Assembly (NCBI GenBank): GCA_026419775.2
Contig: JAOPGA020001626.1
Coordinates: 1 to 20,357 of the forward strand
Length of the DNA: 20,357 bases
Source of the DNA: Acrasis kona
Lineage: Eukaryota; Heterolobosea; Eutetramitea; Acrasida; Acrasidae
Direction of reading: 5' to 3'
Shown: piece by piece, positions 7,694 through 17,721 of the stretch
How positions within the stretch are numbered: position 1 is the first letter of the stretch
Layout of the letters: each line of letters starts with the position of its first letter
Position numbers and translations under genes: made by a program
Notes under the pieces: model-generated
What the model was told of the DNA's origin: nothing
Database searches by the model: none
The model's input: only the letters and a program-made list of their open reading frames with translations

Positions 7694-9322
7694 ATGAACA
7701 GGCTGCTAAAAGGAACAGCACTTGTGACTGGTACAGGACTCGCATTATATGAGATTGATACACACTTCTACGCAAGAACATTTCAGAGAAACCTTCGCAC
7801 CATCCTTACTGGAATAAAAATCATCGCCGACTACAAGTTAAACTTCACGCCAGAGAAGGCAGATAAAATATCAAATCTACACACACGTGTCGCGGAAGAT
7901 TTATATCGTGTGTGCACAACAAATGCTGGCTTATACATTAAATTCGGGCAACAAATAGCTTCCATGGAACACATGGCACCACCACAATACAATCAAAGAT
8001 TTAGAACATTATACGATAATGCCCCAGCCGTTACATGGGATGAGGTTGTTGATGTGATTAAAAAAGACCTAGGAAAGCACCCAGATGAATTATTCGACAA
8101 CTTTGAGCAAGAACCCATCGCATCCGCAAGCATCGCTCAAGTTCACCGCGCTCGTAGAAAGGATACCGGTGAACTTGTTGCAGTTAAAGTACAAAAGCCT
8201 TACATTAGACCACAACTCAACTGGGACATTAGGACGTATAGATTATTTTTACGTGTGGTGGAAACTTTATTCGACTTGCCACTATCATGGAGTGCGGATT
8301 ACGTGGAGAAACACATGAGAGAAGAAGTTGATTTCAGAATCGAAGCAAGGAACTCGGAGAGATGTTACAAGGAATTACTAAAGGACAATTTTTTGAAAAA
8401 AAGAGTGTATGTACCAAAGGTTTATTGGGAGACTACTTCCGAGCGTGTAATGACCAGCGAGTTTATAGACGCTGTTCGGTTCTCTGATGTAAATAAAGTT
8501 AAGGATGCTGGTTTCTCTGTTAAGGAAGTGATGGGTGTCACTGTTGATTTGTTCGCTCATCAGATTTTCCAAACTAGATTCGTCCATTGTGATCCTCATC
8601 CTGGAAATGTGCTGGTTCGTCCTAGTTCGAATAACGGATTCTTCCACTCCATAAAAAGGGTCTTGACTGGAAACACTGCAGTCGAACCAGAAGTTGTCTT
8701 GCTTGATCATGGTCTTTATATTGAAGAGAGTGAAAAGTTTAGAAACCAAAATTGTAATTTGTGGAAGAGCATTTTTGTACAAGATTTGGACGCACTTGAA
8801 AAAATTGCAATTGGTTGGGGAGTTACCGATCCACAATTACTTGCTTCTGCCACTCTACAAAGGCCATATAATGCAAAGAAGGCAGTCCACATTAAGTCAG
8901 AGGCGTTCAACTTTGCAGATGTGTACGAAATGCAAGTTGCTGCCAAAGACCGTCTAAAGTCTTACCTAGCAAACACTTCAATTATTCCACTGGAGTTGAT
9001 TTTCGTTGGTAGAAACATGAATTTGGTCAGGGCGAACAATAAAGCGATGGGATCTCCTGTCAATCGTGTCAATATGATGGCTGAAAGAGCAGTACGGGGA
9101 CTAAACAGTGCTGCATTGTCCCAGTGGAATTATTGGCGGTTCCGTGCCACTTTGTTCCTGATGACTATTGGGTTCTATTTGGTCAACGTTAGAAAGTTTT
9201 TCGCCCAAACTTTGTTCGGTGCAAAGGGAGAAGGATTTGAAGATGTAACGGACAGAGTAATGAGAGAAAACATGAAAAAACAATTTGGAATGGTTGTTGA
9301 CGAGACTGCATTTAATGCTTAA
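7694..9322 (+). CDS. ADCK1: ADCK1-type UbiB/ABC1 atypical kinase
   Basis: A 542-residue protein from ATG 7694; the frame opens upstream only from a TTG. Family motifs appear in order: a short hydrophobic N-terminal segment (about residues 4-18), KFGQQ (about 83, the KxGQ motif unique to UbiB proteins), the ASASIAQVH Ala-rich loop (about 142), VAVKVQKP (about 162, beta-3 lysine), HCDPHPGN (about 298, Mg/catalytic loop) and LLDHG (about 335, replacing DFG). A second hydrophobic helix near the C-terminus is typical of ADCK1/ADCK5. Members are mitochondrial, bind nucleotide, and act in coenzyme Q or lipid homeostasis and inner-membrane organisation. ADCK1 is preferred over ADCK2-5 because of the N-terminal helix, DHG motif and length (human ADCK1 about 520). 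The gene converges on DNAI7 with a 14-bp gap. Subtype moderately sure. Confidence 0.88.
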   Translation: MNRLLKGTALVTGTGLALYEIDTHFYARTFQRNLRTILTGIKIIADYKLNFTPEKADKISNLHTRVAEDLYRVCTTNAGLYIKFGQQIASMEHMAPPQYNQRFRTLYDNAPAVTWDEVVDVIKKDLGKHPDELFDNFEQEPIASASIAQVHRARRKDTGELVAVKVQKPYIRPQLNWDIRTYRLFLRVVETLFDLPLSWSADYVEKHMREEVDFRIEARNSERCYKELLKDNFLKKRVYVPKVYWETTSERVMTSEFIDAVRFSDVNKVKDAGFSVKEVMGVTVDLFAHQIFQTRFVHCDPHPGNVLVRPSSNNGFFHSIKRVLTGNTAVEPEVVLLDHGLYIEESEKFRNQNCNLWKSIFVQDLDALEKIAIGWGVTDPQLLASATLQRPYNAKKAVHIKSEAFNFADVYEMQVAAKDRLKSYLANTSIIPLELIFVGRNMNLVRANNKAMGSPVNRVNMMAERAVRGLNSAALSQWNYWRFRATLFLMTIGFYLVNVRKFFAQTLFGAKGEGFEDVTDRVMRENMKKQFGMVVDETAFNA

Positions 9323-9339
9323 ATAAATTATTTTTATTA
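9322..9339. terminator. Interleaved bidirectional poly(A) signals between two convergent genes
   Basis: AATAAA at 9322-9327 on the plus strand begins on the last base of the ADCK1 stop codon. TTTATT at 9333-9338 gives AATAAA on the minus strand, overlapping the DNAI7 stop codon at 9339-9337. Only 14 bp separate the two stop codons, so each transcript's 3' end must lie within the other gene's coding region or UTR. Confidence 0.6.
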
Positions 9340-11452
9340 CCAGCTGATTGGTTTGACCACAGAGAGTATCTGTTTGATTGTATTGCACAACAACATGTCA
9401 CTTCTATCTAATAATGAATCAATGTCTGTTCCCTTATTCTTTAAGGCGGTATAAATGTTGAGGTGAGTTTGTAGGTTAGGTGCTGGAGATGTGCTGAATG
9501 CTTCGTCTGAATCTGTACAATCTACAAAACAACATCTCTCCATCTCATAACTCATCAAATCCCATGCGTCATCTTTGTCTACATCAAAATCTTTTTGATT
9601 TACAAAATTATAGTCAACGTCATTCCCTGAACCCAAACCTAACTTTTCGATATTCTTCGACACCTTAAATACCGCCCTCTCCGCGCCTATCGATTCGTGA
9701 TGATTCCATTTACTATTCGTAATTGCACACACAGACGCCACTAGACTCATGTCAGAGTAAATCTTCTTTTCAAGTTGAGGATTTTTCGTAACATGATCAG
9801 CAAATTCGGAGTCCGTATCCTCAAAGCACAAATTTATTCCGCTTCTAGAGAGACCAACAAGAAGCTCTTGTGGGTACATTTGTACATTATATAAATGGTG
9901 CAGCTCTGGTCTTTGTGGAGCTATCAACTTACATTTGTCATCGTAGATTAAAATCGTGACTTCTGGAATAACAGCCAATGCACTTGTTTGTTCTCTTGGT
10001 ATTATTTTAAAAATAGCGTGAGTCAGGTTGATTGGCGCTATCAACCATCTCTCAAACGGAGCATCAAACATTCTGTGCTACAGGATGGTTAGGTGTTGTG
10101 AAAAAAGATACTTACATGTACAAGAGAAAGAGCGGTAGTTAAATGTATCGTAGAGAATTCGATTCTTCTTGTAACCACATCAAATTTTGTATCTGCTATT
10201 CCATTTAGTTTCCATGACTCTGATTTCTTGTCCCACCATGCTACGTAGGGTATCTCCCTTCTGACCATCACTGTGTTTGGTACAATGAAGCTAACAACAG
10301 TTGGTGGTGCTTGTTGCTCATTTCCTTCGTTATCCGTTTGAGTATAAGACTTGCGCTCAACTTTGGTAGCGAGATTTGTGACTTGCCTTCTCTTCCAAGC
10401 ACCAATTTGAGTGCTCGGTGGAGGAATGGCTAGTAAATCTAGGAACACGTGGCCACCTATAGGTTCAAACTGTGGTTTGGTTCTTGAAGTTATCGTCAGG
10501 ACATCCTTTGTTGTTTGGACGGCTCTGACTGCGAACTTTTGTAATGACATTGTTTTTGTCAATTCGCATGTTATTCCCAATTCCTCAAATTCTATTGTTT
10601 TTAAACGAGGTTGGCGACCGAGGTTCATCCAAATTCCAAATTTGACGTGTGGTAGTGTATTCACGTATTGGCAAGATTCATACTTTACGTATTGGTCATT
10701 AAACTACGCGGATTAGACAATTAGAGTACATGTTGAGCATACCTGCATAATGTGCGCACTAATGTCATCAAGTGAATCTTGAACGGTCGTGGACATTTCG
10801 TTGTAGTTTTTAGTGTGCATTTTCAAAAACTGAGTGTTGTTGTTTCTTGCGATTAATAATTCTTTCTCAATGTTATCGCATATTTGTACTCCCATGTTGA
10901 CGCTGTCGAAATCTGATTTGATGTCCCTCTCGTTCATTTGAGTGTTTGGATTATCCCTCCAAATTGATAAGAAAGAGTTCATGTCCACCTCGTTCTCAAT
11001 GTTGGGAAGAGCGCTGCATTTTAAGAATTCGGTCCATCCGTCCACCTTGCGAACGTCTTCTTTTCGATTATTCAGCTTGCTCAACCTAGCAGGAGCTTTT
11101 TTAAGAAATTCTACTTGCTCTAATCCAATTCTCAGTCTCTCCTCCGCTAATCTTTTTTCTTCAATCTCCCTGCGTATTCTCTCCTCTTCTTCGAGTTGTA
11201 ATCTTATTTTTTCTTGCTCTTGACGAATTCTCTCCTCCTCCTGTCTTTGTCTTTCTTCTTCCTCTTCCTTCTTTTTTAATTCCGCCAATCTCTTCCTTTC
11301 CTTCTTTGACAACTTTTTACCACCCTTCTTCTTATCGGGAGACGCATTTCTAGTAGGAGAAGCATCTCTTTTTCCTTTCGCCGCAGGAGCAGCTTTTCCA
11401 GTAGGCTATCAAAGTTAAGCTCTTCGTTATGCTCAAAACATGTACTGACCAT
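9337..11452 (-). CDS. DNAI7: Axonemal dynein intermediate chain 7 (CASC1/CFAP94/IC97)
   Basis: Four exons: 11452-11450 (ATG only), 11405-10743, 10682-10116 and 10077-9337 (TAA); 657 residues. Introns are 44, 60 and 38 nt, all phase 0. Exon 2 encodes a lysine-rich start and a long E/R/K/Q coiled coil (about residues 35-100). Exon 3 contains LPHVKFGIWMNLGRQPR and FEELGITCEL, the most conserved block of CASC1/IC97, which joins correctly only after splicing. Exon 4 continues the C-terminal CASC1 domain (FERWLIAPINLTHAIFKIIP). By family it belongs to inner-arm dynein I1/f and associates with tubulin in motile axonemes. The one-codon first exon is inferred because exon 2 has no early in-frame ATG and the in-frame TAG upstream is exactly a splice acceptor; its donor (GTCAGT) is less canonical. 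Human length is about 716, so size fits. Confidence 0.85.
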
Positions 11453-11520
11453 TCAACACAATATTGGCGGGAACAATTGTATTCCTCGAAAGAAATGAAT
11501 TTATTACAAAAAAATACAAT

Positions 11521-14500
11521 CTAAGAGAGAAGTCGAATTTTTCCAGTATTAGACGTCACCACCAATAATTTATGTAGCGGCAAATAATTCACGTCCGTAA
11601 ACTTATCTCCATCTTGACTAGAATAAGCGTGTTCCATGCTTGTGGAATCCCACAGCATGACCGGGTCGTCACCTCTCTTCAAACTCTTCAACCTCTTTAT
11701 TAAACTCCGACCAACCGTACTCTTGCCCTTCTCATATCGAGTATTCTTTACTTGCTTATTTATCTTTTCATGAAAAGTACCCCTTGTTGCATACAATAAA
11801 CTTCCGCGAGAAGTAACTCCGAATATGCGATCTTCCTCCGATCCACAATCAACATCAAAAGAAGTAATAAAGCCATATTCCTTGGGAGTAGTATTTTCCT
11901 CACCATTGGAATCCTTTTCACAGTGAAATAACCGAAAGCTGCGAGCGGGAGCATTCTCCACGTTCCACATGCTGACTGATTGTGATTGGGAACACAAGGA
12001 GAACAAACTACCGGGTCTAGATGGATATGGATAAATCTTTGTTACTGGTTTATCGTGGTGCGCTTGGAAGGAATCCAATATCAAACCTGTACGGCGTTCC
12101 ATCAAGAAGATGACACCTGTATTAAGACCAACAGCAACACACTTGTCGTGGACGTGCATGGAAGATAAAGATTTAATACAAGGATTAAGATATAATGAAC
12201 TAGAGGACACTGAAACGTTACTACCCTCAGATGACTGATGGTGATGGATCGTGGATGGGTTCACTCTCACGTGGTCCATCGACTGGTGGTGATGGTGATA
12301 TTGATCATGATGATGACCGAAATCTTGATGATGATCACCATGATGATGATCGCTCGAGTGGTGATGATGATGGTGATGATGAACGACTTCACTTTCAGTG
12401 TTCATCCACATTCTCCACTCGTAACAAGGTTGTTCCTTTGCACTCAACCTCAAATCGTACCAAGCAATCGTACCCGATGCAGTACTGGCCATAATCAAAT
12501 CTGGATCAGTATGACACCTATCGAACACAATGTTACCATCCCTCTGCACCGAACTATTTACACTAAAAACATTTTTACCAGTTTCAACGTCGATTACAAC
12601 CATATTATTGTAATCGCTACAAGCAAGTAACGATCCATGATTACCGTCCAAAAACCTTACTTTTAACACACCAGTATTTCTATTGTAATGAACTTGATTC
12701 GAACCACTATTACCACCACTCGCACCTCCATGATGACTAGTAGTTGATGGTTGTTGAATGTTTATTGGATATAAAGACCTCACGCATCTACCTTGTACCA
12801 TATTCCATAACTTTACACAAGCATGATGATTAGAATCCTTACCACCCGTCGCAATCAATCGTTCATCTCCATCATCCGTTCTATCGATGCATCGAATGGA
12901 TCCATTATTGGTTTCGTCATGGAATTCACGAACTACTTTTCCTCTAAAGTTTTCATATAAACTATTATTGTTATTATTATGATCAATACCTCCACCTCTG
13001 TGATGATGATGATGATGGTGATGATGGTGGTGATGAACATCTGGTTGGTCGAGAAACCAAGACACTTTTGAGTCATCTACGTTGATTGATTTTTTATTAT
13101 TATTAACGTCTCTGTGATCCGTATCGCTCATTATTTTTTGAGCATAACTCGTTGGAGATGTTGGCGTTAATGGACTTTTGAGTCCTTGATGATGACCAAG
13201 AGGTGATAAGTGATGATTGGTAGTTGATGGTGGTGATTTAGTGTTGGAAGTAGTATTGGATGAGGATGGAATCGTAATTTGAATGTGTGGATGAGGAGAT
13301 GATGGACTATGTTGTTTGGTGGGTACTGTATTCAAGTGTTGTTGACTTATATAATCTTCGAATAGCTTTGAATTGGGTAGTGCATCTCTCATTGTGCTAT
13401 TACCCATCACACAACATAATTCTTTATAAGTAAAAGCTGCCTTTTCAAAATGATTCGAATTTGATTTGAATCCAGTGTTGTCCTCCTTGTCATCTTGTTG
13501 ATTTGTCGTATTACATTCATTACAGATGATGGTTGTAGTTGATGTGGTTTCATTATTGTTTGTATTTGATGATAAAGACGAAGAAACCGTGATTGATGGA
13601 TCTTCGATCATTCCTTGAGGTGATTGCGGAGTGTTATTTGTATTTGTATTCGCCGTACTACTGCTACTACCATTCGATAAATCCACTTGTGGTGATTGTT
13701 GTAATTGTTGATTTACATGACCATGTTGTTGTTGTTGAGTAAATGTAGTTTTTAGTTTATCTACAAATAAACGTAACGATGATTTCTTTTGTTGTTCCAA
13801 ATCAAATAACTGTTGTTGTTGTTGTTGATATTCGAATGACCATGTTGTTGTTGTTGATTCATTCGTACGGCAGATAAATACTTATCTGCACTTCCATCTA
13901 TACTAATATCTGCACAAAATAATGCATTGAGAGCATCGCTCGATTGTTTTACGAATTTGATGCAAAATTCCAAATCTTCGACATTGAGTAATAAGTGGCA
14001 TAAGAACCTAAATAGTTTCTCGTAGTGATGGATGGGTATTTTATCAAAGTGTTTGATGAGTTGATCGAATAAAAAGGAATTGTTGTGAACGATGCATTCC
14101 ACCAATTGTTGATTTTGATTACACAAAACTGATTTGTGTAATAAATATTCAAACATGTCGAATAAATCGGTCACCACGTCATCTTGTGAAATTTCGCGAA
14201 TTGCATTTGGCTCATTTTGAAAATTAGGTAATTCCAAAATGACATCCAACATTCCGTTGAGTACTTTTGGAACACAATAACAGAGCAATACGGAGGGACC
14301 GAGTGCCATTCCCAAATTCAATAACATCTTGACTGCCTTCTTGTTTCGTTCCTTATTCATTGCGTTGTTGATGGACGAAGATTTGTTGTAAATCGAATGA
14401 ATCATTCTACACGTTCGAACCATACAAGGATCCACGACGTGTCTCATGCTTAATAACCTTCCAAGATTATCCTGACATAATCGACAAAGCGTTGCACATG

Positions 14501-17116
14501 ATTGATTGAATTGATTGGGATCAGAGTGGTTGGTTACAAAAGCAGAGTCGATCAGGAACGGTAATATTTGATCCATGAACAGTGCGCTGTGGTCATTTTG
14601 GTGCCACGATATTTTATAGGCCAATACCACGAAATTGTAATTGGTCAAATGTTGGGTCAACTGGGGCGAATTAGAACGTTCCATTTCGGAATATAACGGT
14701 AATAAAATATTACGTATAATCTTGACGACTCCTTCGCAAGATAATAACTTTTGTACAAAAACTAAAGATTCACATGCGGCCAATAAAATTCGTAATCCAT
14801 AATCCCATAATTCCAAATGTCTAAAAAACATTTGAAGCACGTGAGGTAATATCAATTCCAAACCTTGTTCGGGCATATCCGATATGAACTCGAATTCATC
14901 ATTTTGATTGGAAAATTTCGATTGAGGAGCATGAGCGCATGATTGATTTGCGTTCACATGTTTCAATGCAAATTCGAATCGTTCCTGAAATGTAGGTAAT
15001 GTGTAAAACGTGCTCAAGAACCAATAAGCGTATCGAAAGTAACTCGGAAACAAGCTCTTGTTGTCCCTTATGCTCTGTGCCTTTTCGTTTCTCGAAGCAT
15101 ATGGGTCTATTAAACTCTCCACGATGCTTCTCATGGGCTGCGGAATGTCTTTTAAACGAGGTGCGTTATTTTGTGGGTCCTTTAGATAGGCTTGTAAAGT
15201 TTTTTGGTTGAAGAGAGGTTTTAGGGCGTAAAGTTCGCTCGATAAACAACCTAATGCGAACATGTCGTCGGCATAGAGTGCTTCGTTTTTACTTCGATGA
15301 TCGGAATGTGAAATGATACTTTTTGGTTGTAATGGCAATGCATGGTAATGTGATCTCAAAAAGTATTTGGCGCCAAATTTCATGCTTTCTTCATGCCAGG
15401 TCAGATCAAGTTGACCAGAAGGTGATTTGGAGGGATGTGGTTCTTTGAAGAGTTGAACGTATCCGTAACGAGTGCTTGCACTTTCGTTAGCGTCGCGAAC
15501 CAACATTACGTTTTTGCTCTTGATGGCGGCTTCTCCTGTTAATTTGTAACCGAACATTAGATCGATCCAATGATGTAAGTTGTTGCTGACGTGTTGACTT
15601 TCTAATGCGTTACGATGTAGTTTGATGAATTCGGACCAGTTTTGACCCCACTCTTGTGGTACTTTGAGATCGTCCATTCCAATGTCGACGTGTATGCTTT
15701 TGGAAATGGTTTCGTCGTCATAAAATTCTGGTAAGCACTCATCAGGTGTCCATTCGTACATTCTTTCCATTGTAGCTGGATATTCTCTTGGTTCGAAATT
15801 AGCTCTTACGTGCTTCTTGAGTAGGTCCAATGGCACTCTTCTTGCGTTATAAATGTAAAATGTTGTTTCGCTGAGTGGTTCCGTGACGTGATGTGGATTT
15901 TGTCTGCTGTTGTAGGTAAAGTCCAACATTTGGTCTCCCTTGTTTATTCTGTACTTGGTTAGTGTGAGATCTCGCCAGTTACCTGGGAACGGTCCATTAA
16001 AGTCGGTGACCCATGGAAGAATGGGATGGTATTGTGTGTCGCCGCGGCGCCTGCCTGCCATAGCATTCAGTGCCATCAGGTACTCAAAGTTACTTAATTC
16101 GTTCCTCTGCCATTTAACAAGTAATGTGGCGCTGGAGGATTTCCTTGGAGATGATGGGTAGCGTGATTGATCTGGAGTGGTTGGCACGGCTGGTATGGGA
16201 CTTGACAGGTTGTTGGTGTTAAGTGGAGGCATTAATGATTTTTTCTTTCTTGGTGGAGAGTCGGCGGGTATTGGTGAGTCACTAAAGTAAGTTGTTTTTG
16301 GAGGCTTTGTTGGTGATGTCAATGGTGTGTATAAAATGTCCTGTCCAATGACCGAAGTCCACAATAAATCGTTCAAAAGTATGTTTGATGGCTATTATGG
16401 TGTTAAATTTTGATTTTTTAATGTCTTCTTACTTTAATCTTTCCATGAGCAAAGCCACTCTTATGACAAAAAGTCAACATTTGGAGCATTTGATAAAAGA
16501 GGAATCTTCTTTTGATGTCATCGTTTAGAACTGTAGGATTGAATTTAATCATGTCCTCCAATGAAAAGTTCTGATAATCGAGTACAACATAAAAATGGGT
16601 TACAGATTCGTATACCGAAAAAAGAATTGGTAAGTTTGCGTGCTTGGGCATAAAAACTCCTTCTAAATGTCTAACTACAGGCATTTCTGCGCTTGGCTCT
16701 TTACTACTTCTGTCGTCTGTGGTCGTTGTTAATGTGTGATAGAATTGCGTGATTGTATATAAAAGTGATATTCTTAGTGCATAATCATCCGAGCTACTTG
16801 AACCTTCTTTCGATCTTGAAAATGTTATTGATGAATGTGAAATGTGAATACTTTTTAGGTATAACCTTAACCGCCACTGTATGTTGATCTCGAAAAGCAG
16901 CGGAAGATATGCCCATCGGAGATGTTTCTAAAGGTTTTGATTCCGATAACTACAAACTGCTTAGAAGAGTTGAAATGCACAACATACCTTACAACAAGCA
17001 ATCGAACCCCGCTGTGCTACATCAGTTGACATTGAATGCAAGAAGTGAACCCCAAGCGGGAGCAAGTCTCTGTCTATGCATTCTCTCTGTTGAAGGAAGC
17101 TCAACTTTGAGCCCAT
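11521..17116 (-). CDS. WDR81: WDR81 homologue: split pseudokinase, BEACH domain and WD40 propeller
   Basis: Five inferred exons: 17116-16988, 16949-16852, 16814-16433, 16391-13869 and 13809-11521 (TAG); about 1806 residues (human about 1940). Domains: kinase N-lobe with TVAVKVIPK (Lys about 71); a catalytic-loop-like HGKIKPSNILL (199-209), formed only when the 41-nt intron is removed; BEACH domain (about 296-498) with NFEYLMALNAMAGRR, HPILPWV and ATMERMYEWTPDECLPEFY; then kinase C-lobe DMFALGCLSSELY (about 579); a long helical region; and WD40 repeats in the C-terminal third. The HRD aspartate is absent (HGK), so the kinase is probably inactive. In animals WDR81 works with WDR91 on endosomes, limiting PI3-kinase activity and aiding maturation and aggrephagy. 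Ser/Gln/Asn/His-rich inserts surround the propeller. The 16815 intron and the last, repeat-rich intron (13810-13868, donor GTACGA) are least certain. An in-frame ATG at 17170 is an alternative start. Confidence 0.88.
12238..12381 (-). repeat. Histidine-rich insertion inside the WD40 region of WDR81
   Basis: Forty-eight codons read mainly as His runs broken by Asp, Gln, Ser and Gly: eight consecutive His at 12381-12358, then HHH, HH, HHH and HHHH blocks. CAT and CAC codons are mixed, so this is not a pure triplet array. It falls between two propeller strands and is probably a disordered loop. Confidence 0.8.
13000..13035 (-). repeat. Run of 12 histidine codons
   Basis: Twelve consecutive His codons (mixed CAT/CAC) lie in the linker between the helical region and the WD40 repeats of the WDR81 homologue, followed by RGGG and an Asn run. 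It is part of a wider low-complexity Ser/Thr/Asn/Gln linker at about 13020-13800. Confidence 0.9.
13717..13857 (-). repeat. Two 22-bp direct copies of a Q4HGH-encoding block around an inferred intron
   Basis: The plus-strand 22-mer at 13717-13738 is repeated exactly at 13836-13857. In coding orientation both read TCAACAACAACAACATGGTCAT. The 13717 copy is in the last exon; the 13836 copy lies inside the inferred 59-nt intron at 13810-13868. Additional CAA/AAC triplets occur between them. Confidence 0.85.
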
Positions 17117-17181
17117 TTTACAAAAATGGATGACGTGATTAACACGAAGGTGAATATTGAATATACACATAACCCAACGTT

Positions 17182-17649
17182 TTATTTTGTTTCTTTTTTC
17201 TTATTCAATAAGATTTCTTTATCCTTCTGTGCCTCTTCTAAAATGGTTTCAAAATGTTCGTCAGTCAAAAATGCTTTTAATTCTTCTTTAGTCATTTCAA
17301 ATTCTGCTTCTTTTTTTAATTCGTCAAACTCCTCTTGGGGGAGCTCGTTTAAAGTCTTCTTTATACTTTTTAGACTAAAAATGTCCTCTTTTAAAATTTC
17401 TTTTGCTTCTTTCAATAATGCTAGACTTTTGTCATCTTCAACATATTCAAGGTCAGAATCAAATCCTTCGCCTTTGTCTGATTTGACCGGTTTCTTTCTG
17501 TTTGCCTTAACTAACTTTGGCTTCTTCATTGATTTCGATTTCGCTGTAACATCTCCCTTGTATCGCAGTGAATTTGAAAAAAGAACTCTTGTGGCAAATA
17601 TCCTTGTGTGCAACATGTTTTGTAAAATTCTGTGCTCACTCAACTTCAT
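17182..17649 (-). CDS. Small charged protein, probably mitochondrial, family unknown
   Basis: A 155-residue protein from ATG 17649; the second ATG (17616, residue 12) may be the true start. From residue 12 the sequence MLHTRIFATRVLFSNSLRY is basic and amphipathic with Ser and no acidic residues, typical of a mitochondrial presequence. A Lys-rich stretch follows (about residues 37-60), then an acidic patch (GFDSDLEYVEDD) and a helical E/K-rich half likely to form a coiled coil (about 80-150). No enzyme motif. A mitoribosome- or chaperone-associated role would fit but is not shown. Stop TAA overlaps an AATAAA. It lies 72 bp downstream of the IVD gene on the same strand, in a region where WDR81 follows after 65 bp. 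Confidence 0.65.
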   Translation of the reverse strand: MKLSEHRILQNMLHTRIFATRVLFSNSLRYKGDVTAKSKSMKKPKLVKANRKKPVKSDKGEGFDSDLEYVEDDKSLALLKEAKEILKEDIFSLKSIKKTLNELPQEEFDELKKEAEFEMTKEELKAFLTDEHFETILEEAQKDKEILLNKKKETK

Positions 17650-17721
17650 TCAGCAGTCGAACCTGCCATCAGAACAACACAACCATTTCAAAACAAGAAC
17701 AAAAATAAACAAAAATATACT

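Noticed and set aside
8378-8836. A 152-codon open frame on the minus strand.
   Set aside because: It lies wholly within the ADCK1 kinase domain on the opposite strand; the kinase motifs explain the sequence.
12231-12630. Asp/Met/Val-rich open frames on the plus strand.
   Set aside because: They are the reverse complement of His codons in the WDR81 homologue.
12238-13860. CRISPR-like or satellite array suggested by repeated GAT/TTG triplets.
   Set aside because: The repeats are irregular codon runs (His, Gln, Asn) within a coding exon, without spacers of constant length.
11521-16391. Two independent genes: a kinase/BEACH protein and a WD40 protein.
   Set aside because: The domain order matches WDR81, there is no promoter-sized gap, and a phase-0 intron joins the two frames. 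The two-gene option remains only if the 13810-13868 intron is disproved.
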